Assembly (NCBI GenBank): GCA_035371485.1
Contig: DAOOWV010000014.1
Span: forward strand, 1-24,080
Source: DAOOWV01 sp035371485
Lineage (GTDB): Bacteria > Patescibacteriota > Dojkabacteria > JAFGLO01
Direction: 5' to 3'
DNA: 24,080 bases
A program made the translations under genes and the position numbers. A model generated the notes under the pieces. It made no database searches and was not told the DNA's origin. It saw only the letters and a list, made by a program, of their open reading frames with translations. The stretch's first letter is position 1, and each line of letters begins with the position of its first letter. Below are positions 8,023 through 14,174 of the stretch, piece after piece.

Positions 8023-8051
8023 GCAATATTAATAATCAAATTCTGCTTGTT
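8013..8051 (-). terminator. Intrinsic terminator of the sortase gene
   Basis: AACAAGCA (8051-8044) and TGCTTGTT (8025-8018) form an 8-bp stem with an AT-rich loop, continuing into a run of seven T (8019-8013). It starts 7 bases after the sortase TGA. Confidence 0.7.
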
Positions 8052-8058
8052 CGCTTCT

Positions 8059-8877
8059 TCACTCGTTAACTTGTTCGCCTATAACAAGTTTCCCTCTCAC
8101 CACATACCTTTTATCCGCAGTCCACAGCGGATGACAAGTATAAATTGTCAAAATATTCCCATCTAAAGGATCTTCGACCTCAATCTGTGAGGGATCAACA
8201 ATAAATGTGTCAAAAACTTCATAAGTATATTTTTTGCTGTCCCAATACACATACATTAAATCACCAATTTTTATCTTATCCAAATTATAGAAAGTTTTAT
8301 TATTAGGAGGAAGATATTGGTAACGGTGCCCAGTTAAAACCGTATTTCCACCTTTATCTGGTGTCCCTGTTTTAGGTCTCCTCCATGCACCAAGTTTTAG
8401 CGCTTTTGAAGTATCTCCTTCAACAATCGGAATATCTACCCCAATTGACGGAATAACTAAAGAATTAACTTCACGTGTCTCCTCTTCAATTACAGTTTGC
8501 TCTTCTTGATAAGGAACATTTAAAGCATCTCTGACTCTAAAATTTAATTCTGGTAAAAATGGATCAACAATTAAAAATATAGAGATAATAAAAATTAAAA
8601 AGGCAACAACCGATTTAATAATTCCGAAAAGCTTTTTACTGAAGATTTTTTTATCTAAAATTTTATAAATTTTATTGATTATTTCTTTTATCACACACAA
8701 ATATAATCTAACTTTCTTTAAAATCAAACACTTCTTAAAAAAAAACTTAATTTTTAAACTTATTTTCCTAATAAAAGTTACAATAAATTTCCAACCCAGA
8801 GTTAAAAAATTCATTATCTTTTTTATTGGATTTTTAAATACAATTTTCACATCTTTACAGCAAAATAATCTGTCCAT
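8059..8877 (-). CDS. Sortase (cysteine transpeptidase), membrane-anchored
   Basis: The product has 272 residues. A Lys-rich cytoplasmic N-terminus of about 85 residues precedes one membrane segment (about 87-108, VVAFLIFIISIFLIVDPFLP). The sortase beta-barrel follows: SLVIPSIGVDIPIVEG, TVLTGHRY with catalytic His184, TIYTCHP with nucleophile Cys248, and RYVVRGKL with Arg257 or Arg261. The TxTC-HP arrangement resembles class D/E-like sortases. It should cleave a C-terminal sorting signal of exported proteins and join them to an amine acceptor. No clear LPXTG-plus-tail substrate is visible in this window. The unusually long basic N-terminus could be shorter if a later ATG is used. A terminator follows, and a divergent surface-protein gene lies upstream. 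Confidence 0.88.
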   Translation of the reverse strand: MDRLFCCKDVKIVFKNPIKKIMNFLTLGWKFIVTFIRKISLKIKFFFKKCLILKKVRLYLCVIKEIINKIYKILDKKIFSKKLFGIIKSVVAFLIFIISIFLIVDPFLPELNFRVRDALNVPYQEEQTVIEEETREVNSLVIPSIGVDIPIVEGDTSKALKLGAWRRPKTGTPDKGGNTVLTGHRYQYLPPNNKTFYNLDKIKIGDLMYVYWDSKKYTYEVFDTFIVDPSQIEVEDPLDGNILTIYTCHPLWTADKRYVVRGKLVIGEQVNE

Positions 8878-8892
8878 TTTATCATATTCACA

Positions 8893-8921
8893 TTGAAAGA
8901 TAAATCATAAAATGGTATATT
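8893..8921 (+). promoter_or_regulatory. Promoter of the anchored beta-helix gene
   Basis: TTGAAA (8893-8898), a 17-base spacer and TATATT (8916-8921) lie 28 bases before the ATG at 8950, in the gap between the divergent sortase and beta-helix genes. Confidence 0.6.
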
Positions 8922-8949
8922 GTATTTAATTAACTTATTTTTCACTTAA

Positions 8950-9558
8950 ATGAAAACTAACAAACTTTTACTTCCACTGATATTAACTATTTTTTTATTA
9001 ATAATACTGTCTTTGGTAATATTTTACCTTGTTACTAAAAAAACTGATGATAATAGTAACAACAATACCAATAATTCTTCAACATCAACAGATAATAACA
9101 ATACTAACAATTCCTCAAATGATACCTTAGTAATTGGAAATAGTGAGCATTATAATGAAAACATAGATTTAGAAAATAAGAACGTTGAAATTGGAGGTAA
9201 TGCTGTAATAAATACAGATATTAGAATAGAAAATGGAGATCTTACTATTGGAAATTCAACTACTGTTAATGGGAAAATATATGTAAAAAATGGTTCTGTA
9301 ACTATTGGAGGAAATGGTCAATATAAAAAGTTAATTAAGATTGAAAACGGAGATTTTGAAGCCGGTAATTCTAATCACTTTGTAACGATAGAAATCATTG
9401 AAGGGGACTTAACAATTGATGGAAATAACACTATTGATGGAGATTTAATTGCTGAAGATGGGAAAGTAAAAATAGGTAATTCCAATAATATTTCAGGAGA
9501 TATTTCTGCCGAAGACTTTGAACAAGGTGGAAATAATGTAATCGAAGGCGATTATTAG
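8950..9558 (+). CDS. Membrane-anchored beta-helix (bactofilin-like, polymer-forming) surface protein
   Basis: The product has 202 residues. A Lys-flanked membrane segment at about 6-30 (LLLPLILTIFLLIILSLVIF) is followed by an Asn/Ser/Thr-rich linker of about 30 residues. The rest is repeats of about 17 residues with the pattern VxIGNSxxVxGxIxxxxG (for example LTIGNSTTVNGKIYVKNG and VKIGNSNNISGDISAEDG-like units). Such short hydrophobic repeats with Gly/Asn turns fit a beta-helix like the bactofilin (DUF583) domain, here on the outside of the cell. Its role is probably structural. It is divergent from the sortase but has no LPXTG-type tail. The stop is TAG at 9556-9558. Confidence 0.7.
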   Translation: MKTNKLLLPLILTIFLLIILSLVIFYLVTKKTDDNSNNNTNNSSTSTDNNNTNNSSNDTLVIGNSEHYNENIDLENKNVEIGGNAVINTDIRIENGDLTIGNSTTVNGKIYVKNGSVTIGGNGQYKKLIKIENGDFEAGNSNHFVTIEIIEGDLTIDGNNTIDGDLIAEDGKVKIGNSNNISGDISAEDFEQGGNNVIEGDY

Positions 9559-9682
9559 GCGATTCATGAAACGGAAAATTGCTTTTTCCATATCTTTCGT
9601 ATAAATATTCTGTTCCACTATGGAGACCAATAGTCATCCAAAACATAATATCTAATAGAAAGATAAATTTAATAAATTTCAT
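9431..9682 (-). CDS. Doubtful small ORF overlapping the beta-helix gene
   Basis: An 83-residue ORF begins 30 bases after the stop of the minus-strand ANT(6) gene, with a plausible membrane or signal-like start (MKFIKFIFLLDIMFWMTIGL) and then GTEYLYERYG. The last half lies antisense to the beta-helix gene and looks like shadow sequence. If real, it is either a small membrane peptide or the 5' stub of a truncated gene. The family is not recognised. Confidence 0.2.
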   Translation of the reverse strand: MKFIKFIFLLDIMFWMTIGLHSGTEYLYERYGKSNFPFHESPNNRLRLHYFHLVQSLRQKYLLKYYWNYLFLLSHLQQLNLHQ

Positions 9683-9712
9683 TATTACATCCGTTTTAAA
9701 TTTTACTCATTG

Positions 9713-10556
9713 TTACTTTTTCATCATATTTTTAGCATTTTTACAATAATCAATAATGGCTTGATCTGTTGTTATCGGATATTCAAATCTTAATTTCTCC
9801 GCCACACTTTTAGCAATTTTGCTAAAAAACTGCAATAAGTTAAAAAATGCTTTCCAATTTTCTTCTACATCAGCACCAGCAAAAGTTGACTTCAATTCTT
9901 TCCACTCCCGGGATGTTGAATGATCCTTAAATCTTCTACCATATTTGTTAGTGCTAATACTCCAATTATTCTGCATTGAGACATACCACTCAATCATTTT
10001 TTGTAAATAGTTGAATCTGATTATATTGTCAAACATGTATTTAGCATAATATAATTCATCCCTCCAAAGATTTTTTTGCAACATATGTAACATCCCACCA
10101 AAAGTCATTAACTAAAGCTAAATATTCATCTTCACTTGGCTTTTTGATTACAAATTCCTTATATGTAGGTCTTTTAATTAATTTTTCAATATTATCTTTA
10201 TCTACCAATATTTTATATCCATTATCATAAGTTAATGGTTTTGTATTTTTTTTATCTGTAATCTGAAAATCAATCCTAATCTTATTTTTGAAAAGTACTA
10301 ATCGGGTAATATATCTTTCATCAAAAGTTGAACTAGGCTTCAAAGGCCAGAATACCATTACTTCTCCAAAAAATGACAACCAATCATCATTTAAAAAGGT
10401 ACTGATATCATTTGTAAATATTTCAACATCGTAATCAGAAAAGATATCTACTTTTCCAATTGTATCAACTCTTGAACTCGTAAGAATCATTGCTCTAACA
10501 TATTTTTTCTCATTTCCCCAATTTCGTAATATTTCTAAAACTTGATTTTCATTCAT
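9713..10556 (-). pseudogene. Aminoglycoside 6-adenylyltransferase family (ANT(6)/AadK-like), frameshifted
   Basis: The N-terminal frame (10556 to about 10070) carries the nucleotidyltransferase core: TSSRVDTIGKVDIFSDYDVE, with the paired Asp of SDYD, and KIRIDFQIT with the third Asp. It then reads NDFWWDVTYVAKK and runs into a stop. The other frame (to 9713) continues exactly as in the family: KNLWRDELYYAKYMFD, LQKMIEWYV, then a helical C-terminus. The restored product is about 280 residues, close to AadK. The switch falls on an A7 tract (coding strand; plus-strand T7 at 10071-10077); one A fewer restores the frame. Intact members transfer AMP to the 6-hydroxyl of streptomycin, but many relatives have unknown substrates. 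The usual GSR is SSR here. Confidence 0.8.
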
Positions 10557-10573
10557 TGATTATATTCAAAAAA

Positions 10574-10711
10574 TTAATTTTCTCTTGGAGGATGAAGCTC
10601 TCCCATGTACTGGAAACAGCACATGGATATCCGCTTCTCGCCAAGGTATGATGACTTAAAGTCATCATACTTAGTTTTGACGCTCACATACACTGGCCAA
10701 TAAAGGGGTAT
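10574..10711 (-). pseudogene. C-terminal gene remnant out of frame behind the DUF3795 gene
   Basis: An open minus-strand stretch of 45 codons without a start overlaps the last 41 bases of the DUF3795 gene in another frame. It reads protein-like: IPLYWPVYVSVKTKYDD, then SSYLGEKRISMCCFQYMG, then ELHPPREN and TAA. It may be the tail of a different gene whose 5' part was lost, or the true C-terminus of the DUF3795 protein after a frameshift. It includes a palindrome (10646-10670). Confidence 0.35.
10646..10670. repeat. Perfect 12-bp inverted repeat
   Basis: GTATGATGACTT and its complement AAGTCATCATAC are separated by one base directly next to the stop of the DUF3795 gene. It could act as a transcript-end hairpin, but no T-tract follows in the minus direction and only TTAGTTTT in the plus direction. 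Confidence 0.5.
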
Positions 10712-11126
10712 TTACGCGACTGCAATAAAACTTATTCTTGCTACCACAATTTAAACATTTATCCTTATGTACTGAAAGTGATTCACCACATTTTTTACAA
10801 GTCCACTTTTTCCTTTGTGATTCTAAAAATTTCTTCATCCCCTGCTCTTTTATCATTTTAAGATTCTCTAGCATACTCATTCCATACCTACTCGTATATC
10901 TTTTATCTAACTGTCTTAACCTCTTACATGGAAGTTTGTCACAAGAGCAAAGGCTAGGATCTGTTTTTGAAGCTTCGTTACACACTTTTAGGGAACAAGT
11001 AACACAATATCTAGGTTTTTCATCATCTGAACCATTACACCCTAGACATTTGTTTTTATCACGTTGATAGCCTGAACAAAGCATACAGTTCATTCCACAC
11101 GGCGCAATCATATCTTTTTCTTCCAT
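10671..11126 (-). CDS. DUF3795 family Cys-rich zinc-binding protein
   Basis: The product has 151 residues. It begins IAPCGMNCMLCSGYQ, followed by KCLGCNG, YCVTCSLKVC, CSCDKLPCKRLRQLDKRY, then WTCKKCGESLSVHKDKCLNCG. This is the DUF3795 arrangement: a Cys-rich N-terminal module, a Pro-Cys-Lys-Arg segment and a terminal zinc ribbon. The Cys clusters probably bind two or more zinc ions; the biochemical role of the family is unknown. The last 20 residues (CSRVNTPLLASVCERQN) look atypical and overlap the out-of-frame remnant downstream, so the original C-terminus may have been altered. Confidence 0.8.
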   Translation of the reverse strand: MEEKDMIAPCGMNCMLCSGYQRDKNKCLGCNGSDDEKPRYCVTCSLKVCNEASKTDPSLCSCDKLPCKRLRQLDKRYTSRYGMSMLENLKMIKEQGMKKFLESQRKKWTCKKCGESLSVHKDKCLNCGSKNKFYCSRVNTPLLASVCERQN

Positions 11127-11175
11127 AAAAAAACTAATAAATTAATTTGAAATCTCAAATTGAGACAGATCATTT

Positions 11176-11235
11176 TTAAGCTTTGCCTTCAGCAAATAGC
11201 ACTCCACCAAGATCAACAGCTATTACCTTTATCAT
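11176..11235 (-). pseudogene. Stub of a HAD-superfamily hydrolase (N-terminal fragment)
   Basis: A 19-codon minus-strand ORF reads MIKVIAVDLGGVLFAEGKA and then TAA. DLGGVL with a preceding hydrophobic strand is the motif I start of HAD hydrolases (compare FDLGGVL). Nothing HAD-like continues in any frame before the DUF3795 gene, so most of the gene is gone. It lies 21 bases downstream of mscL on the same strand. Confidence 0.4.
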
Positions 11236-11256
11236 AACGTTTTATACTAATTTACG

Positions 11257-11652
11257 TTATTTCTTCTTTAATTGGTCTCTAATTTCTCTTAACAAAACTA
11301 TTTCTTCAGCAGGTTCCATAGGTTTCTCTTCTTTCTTTTCTTCTTTTTTCTTTAATTTGTTAAGCTGTCTTACAATTATGAAAATTACTAGCGAAATAAT
11401 CAAAAAATCAATTACAGTATTTATAAATAGACCATAGTTTAACGTTACTGCTTCTGAAGTTTCCGTTGCCTTTTTTAAAGTGATTGCAAGATTTGAAAAA
11501 TCAACACCACCAAGTAAAATTCCAATAGGGGGCATAATAACGTCAGCAACAAAAGAGCTAACAATTTTACCGAATGCTGATCCCATGATCACACCAATAG
11601 CTAGATCCATCATATTACCCCTAGCAATAAACGCCTTAAACTCTTTAAACAT
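11257..11652 (-). CDS. mscL: Large-conductance mechanosensitive channel MscL
   Basis: The product has 131 residues, a typical length. The N-terminal amphipathic helix (MFKEFKAFIARGNMMDLAIG) leads into TM1 (VIMGSAFGKIVSSFVADVIMPPIG, with the conserved Gly-rich pore helix and the IMPPIG turn). A periplasmic loop follows (VDFSNLAITLKKATETSEAVTLNYG), then TM2 (LFINTVIDFLIISLVIFIIV), a Lys/Glu linker (KKKEEKKEEKP) and a C-terminal helix (EEIVLLREIRDQLKKK). The pentamer opens under membrane tension to release solutes during osmotic downshock. Confidence 0.96.
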   Translation of the reverse strand: MFKEFKAFIARGNMMDLAIGVIMGSAFGKIVSSFVADVIMPPIGILLGGVDFSNLAITLKKATETSEAVTLNYGLFINTVIDFLIISLVIFIIVRQLNKLKKKEEKKEEKPMEPAEEIVLLREIRDQLKKK

Positions 11653-11716
11653 ATTTTAATTAGTAAAATTAATTAATACACACTACTGTGAGTTTTATAC
11701 TAAATATTCATTTATA

Positions 11717-12150
11717 TCAAAATTTTTCCCATGACTCGATATCTCCTTTTACAAGCTTGAAAATTGAATTTACCAGAATATTGCTCTCATCCATCTTTAA
11801 TAATTTGTTGTACAAGTTTATATCTCTTGTCTTAAGTTTATCCAACAAATGATTAAATTCAAATTGAAATTGACCGTAGGTAACAGTAATAATTCTTAAC
11901 TTATCTATTCTTTCTATTTTTGTGACATCAATTTATAATCACGTTCAGCTACTTCTTTCCAAACTTGAAATAGATATGCGTTTATAGCATAGACAGGATC
12001 AATATAACTCTTGAAGCGTATAAGTTGTGGATGATTTCTATAGCCTGTTGTTTTATTTTCTAATACTTTTTGGGCTAAAAGTCCTTCTCTCCAGACAGTT
12101 ACCAATCCTTTTGTATCTAAAATTGATGGATGTAACGACCATAGTCTCAT
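11717..12150 (-). pseudogene. Pyrimidine-dimer DNA glycosylase family (Pyr_excise / DenV-like), frameshifted
   Basis: The start frame (11914-12150) reads MRLWSLHPSILDTKGLVTVW, REGLLAQKVL, GYRNHPQLIRFK and DPVYAINAYL, the signature of the PF03013-type family related to T4 endonuclease V. It ends prematurely after AERDYK. In another frame the expected continuation follows without a gap: DVTKIERIDKLRIITVTYGQ, FQFEFNHLLDKLKTRDINLY, and on to ESWEKF and TGA at 11719-11717. One missing T near 11929-11933 (AAATTGATG for AAATTTGATG) explains it. The restored product is about 145 residues. Family members cleave glycosidic bonds at UV-induced dimers, although many cellular homologues are uncharacterised. 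Real pseudogene or sequence error cannot be separated here. Confidence 0.75.
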
Positions 12151-12227
12151 TTTAGAATTTGGAAATGTTAAATTTTGAATTTCAAATATTGCAGATTATA
12201 ACATAAAGAAATATTAAAACATAAAAG

Positions 12228-12326
12228 TTGTTCTCTAAAATTTTTCATTTTAAGCATCAAGAAAATATAGATTTTGATGAAATTAAAAACTTAATACAGA
12301 AATCATTATCTGAAAACAATCAATAA
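12228..12326 (+). pseudogene. Possible short gene tail in the gap before the radical SAM gene
   Basis: A 32-codon open stretch from TTG 12228 to TAA 12326 reads FSKIFHFKHQENIDFDEIKN then LIQKSLSENNQ, an ordinary helical protein tail. No convincing start exists, so it may be a remnant or chance. The remaining gap 12151-12419 holds only AT-rich sequence and a promoter. Confidence 0.2.
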
Positions 12327-12387
12327 CTTTGTTAACATTTAAAAACCTGCAAACCCCGAAAACCTTTTAATTTCTCATTTCATGATA

Positions 12388-12393
12388 TATAAT
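12388..12393 (+). promoter_or_regulatory. -10 box for the radical SAM gene
   Basis: A perfect TATAAT stands 26 bases before the ATG at 12420. The -35 region at about 12365-12370 (TTTTAA) is poor. Confidence 0.45.
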
Positions 12394-12419
12394 ACAAGAA
12401 GTTAATTAATCATACCATC

Positions 12420-13301
12420 ATGAATAAAAAAATCCTTTTCTGGTGCCTAACCGACAAATGCAACCTTGCATGTAAATATTGCTACTATAACGAAGGCCTC
12501 GAATCTAAAACATTTACAATGTGGAATACAAAAGACGCACTATCTACCATCCCCAACATCTCAAAACACTTTACTCACATTTACCTCACAGGCGGTGAAC
12601 CCCTACTCTTTGAAGATATTGCTTTAATTATCAAGGAATTAAAACAAGCTGGATTAAATATTACATTACTGACTAATGGTGTTTTGCTTGACAAACAAAT
12701 AACCCAAAAGATGATTAAAAATGGATTAGACAAGATAATTATCTCTTTAGATTCACTAAATAAGACCACAAATGATTGTCAAAGAGGACTATCTGAAATT
12801 ATTATGACAAATCTTGAGGATATATTATCTTATAGCCAAAAGATAAGTATTCAAATATCAGTAACCATTACTAAGAAAAATCTAGATGATATTGAAGATT
12901 TGATTACATATGCTAAAAAATATAACATTGAATTATGGCTAAACACTGTTGATACAAATAATAATGAATTGGGGTTAAAGTCACTAGATGAATCACAAAG
13001 AAAAAAGTTAGATTTTCTATTAAAAAAATGGAACAAAGTTTTTTGTAACAATGAACTTACGGGTTATTGTAATTTTATTAATGAATTAATTGACGACAAA
13101 ATAATTAGTACTTATTGTCCTATGGGAAGAAAACATTTTGTACTAGATGTTAACGGTGAAATTTATCCTTGCTTTTTACAAAAAAAGAAAATTACAAATA
13201 TAATGAATGATAAAGATTGGGAAGAGAAAATAAAAATTACTGATCATAGAAGTCAAATAAAGTGTGCAAAATTAGGATGTCTATGTTTGACATGTCTTTA
13301 A
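12420..13301 (+). CDS. Radical SAM protein with SPASM-like C-terminal Cys cluster
   Basis: The product has 293 residues. CNLACKYC (Cys14, Cys18, Cys21) binds the SAM-coordinating [4Fe-4S] cluster; YLTGGEP is the SAM-binding GGE motif; LLTNGVLL and IISLDSLN are the next barrel strands. The C-terminal part has YCPMGRKHFVLDVNGEIYPC, the SPASM pattern, and ends CAKLGCLCLTCL, so one or two auxiliary clusters are likely. SPASM proteins modify peptides (RiPPs) or enzymes, or act in cofactor synthesis. No obvious precursor peptide or partner is adjacent, so the substrate is open. Compared with full sulfatase-maturase-type proteins the protein is short and stops right at the last Cys. Confidence 0.85.
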   Translation: MNKKILFWCLTDKCNLACKYCYYNEGLESKTFTMWNTKDALSTIPNISKHFTHIYLTGGEPLLFEDIALIIKELKQAGLNITLLTNGVLLDKQITQKMIKNGLDKIIISLDSLNKTTNDCQRGLSEIIMTNLEDILSYSQKISIQISVTITKKNLDDIEDLITYAKKYNIELWLNTVDTNNNELGLKSLDESQRKKLDFLLKKWNKVFCNNELTGYCNFINELIDDKIISTYCPMGRKHFVLDVNGEIYPCFLQKKKITNIMNDKDWEEKIKITDHRSQIKCAKLGCLCLTCL

Positions 13302-13308
13302 AGGTCTA

Positions 13309-13428
13309 CTAAATTTTCCTATTTTCTAAAACGTTGATTAGGAACTTACAGTTCATTTCTCTTCCTTTACTTTCCCATCTGCCTATTTTAGGATTATATG
13401 TCAAATGGGCAGGCGTAACCTCAGCCAT
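13309..13428 (-). CDS. Small ORF of 39 residues behind the radical SAM gene
   Basis: Minus-strand ATG 13428 to TAG 13309, convergent with the radical SAM gene and 7 bases from its stop. It reads MAEVTPAHLTYNPKIGRWES, then KGREMNCKFLINVLENRKI. The composition is protein-like, but the family is not recognised. It could be a small gene, an antitoxin-sized remnant or chance. The rest of the gap (13429-13539) shows nothing else I can support. Confidence 0.25.
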   Translation of the reverse strand: MAEVTPAHLTYNPKIGRWESKGREMNCKFLINVLENRKI

Positions 13429-13539
13429 AGATTAATCCGTTTGCGCTTTCACCCCTGATACCCCTTGAGTCAGTTATTAACTACGTATGTATTATTCAAA
13501 AAATGGGGGATATCGGTGATAGAGAAAGCCATATATATC

Positions 13540-13568
13540 TTGCTATACACAACCAATGATGTTATAAT
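13540..13568 (+). promoter_or_regulatory. Promoter of the 148-residue gene
   Basis: TTGCTA (13540-13545), 17-base spacer, TATAAT (13563-13568), 26 bases before the ATG at 13595. Confidence 0.7.
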
Positions 13569-13594
13569 ACCATTATTATTTTATTCTCAAAATT

Positions 13595-14041
13595 ATGACA
13601 AACTCAAGTACACAAGATCGTTTTGGTGAAATCGTACAATCTTGTCTTCGAGACCGGGGTGCGAATAGTTTATCAGATATACCTATTGGGGATGAACATC
13701 TCGTAGCATGTACAATCTGGGCAAAAATATGTGGACTTATGACTGAAACAGGTCCAGAAGAATTAGGAACAGAATTAAAAAATTGTTATTTAAATAGTCC
13801 TTATCTTTATATAATATTCTCATCATATTCGCACACAAATCAGGAAGGAGAATATCCAGATCTTGTATTGGCTGGAGTATTTTATAGCTTATATCAATTT
13901 ATTCTCCCTGACGCTAAACCTAAACTCGGAGAATTATTAGATAGGTCACGAAAAGAATATTGCGAAATAAGAGGTCTAAACCTAGAAAATTTATATCCTC
14001 CACTTAATAATGCTAATTCCTACACTAAACGTAAATACTAA
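13595..14041 (+). CDS. Hypothetical cytoplasmic protein (148 residues)
   Basis: It has no signal peptide. It is mostly helical, with an acidic, mildly hydrophobic middle (VACTIWAKICGLMTETGPEE, then YPDLVLAGVFYSLYQFILPD) and a basic C-terminus (SYTKRKY). I do not recognise a family. It has its own consensus-like promoter and a downstream terminator, so it is a single-gene transcript. The intact frame and strong promoter argue that it is expressed. Confidence 0.65.
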   Translation: MTNSSTQDRFGEIVQSCLRDRGANSLSDIPIGDEHLVACTIWAKICGLMTETGPEELGTELKNCYLNSPYLYIIFSSYSHTNQEGEYPDLVLAGVFYSLYQFILPDAKPKLGELLDRSRKEYCEIRGLNLENLYPPLNNANSYTKRKY

Positions 14042-14073
14042 TACCATTCTAGAAATTTTCTGGTATAATATAT

Positions 14074-14108
14074 GAGTTCGGAATTCTGAATTTTGAGTTC
14101 TGAGTTCC
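14074..14108. repeat. Short degenerate direct repeats (GAATTCTGAATTTTGAGTTCTGAG-like)
   Basis: Successive copies of the word GAGTTC/GAATTC-TGA in about 35 bases between the 148-residue gene and its terminator. It looks like slipped-strand low-complexity DNA; no function can be read from it. Confidence 0.35.
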
Positions 14109-14112
14109 CAGC

Positions 14113-14154
14113 TATCTGTCATAGTTCAATAAAGTCTGGCTGGCAGATATTTTT
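14113..14154 (+). terminator. Intrinsic terminator after the 148-residue gene
   Basis: TATCTGTCA (14113-14121) pairs with TGGCAGATA (14141-14149, one G-U) and runs into TTTTTAATTT, 21 bases before the GTG start of the FKBP gene. Confidence 0.55.
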
Positions 14155-14174
14155 AATTTATAACCTTAAATCCA

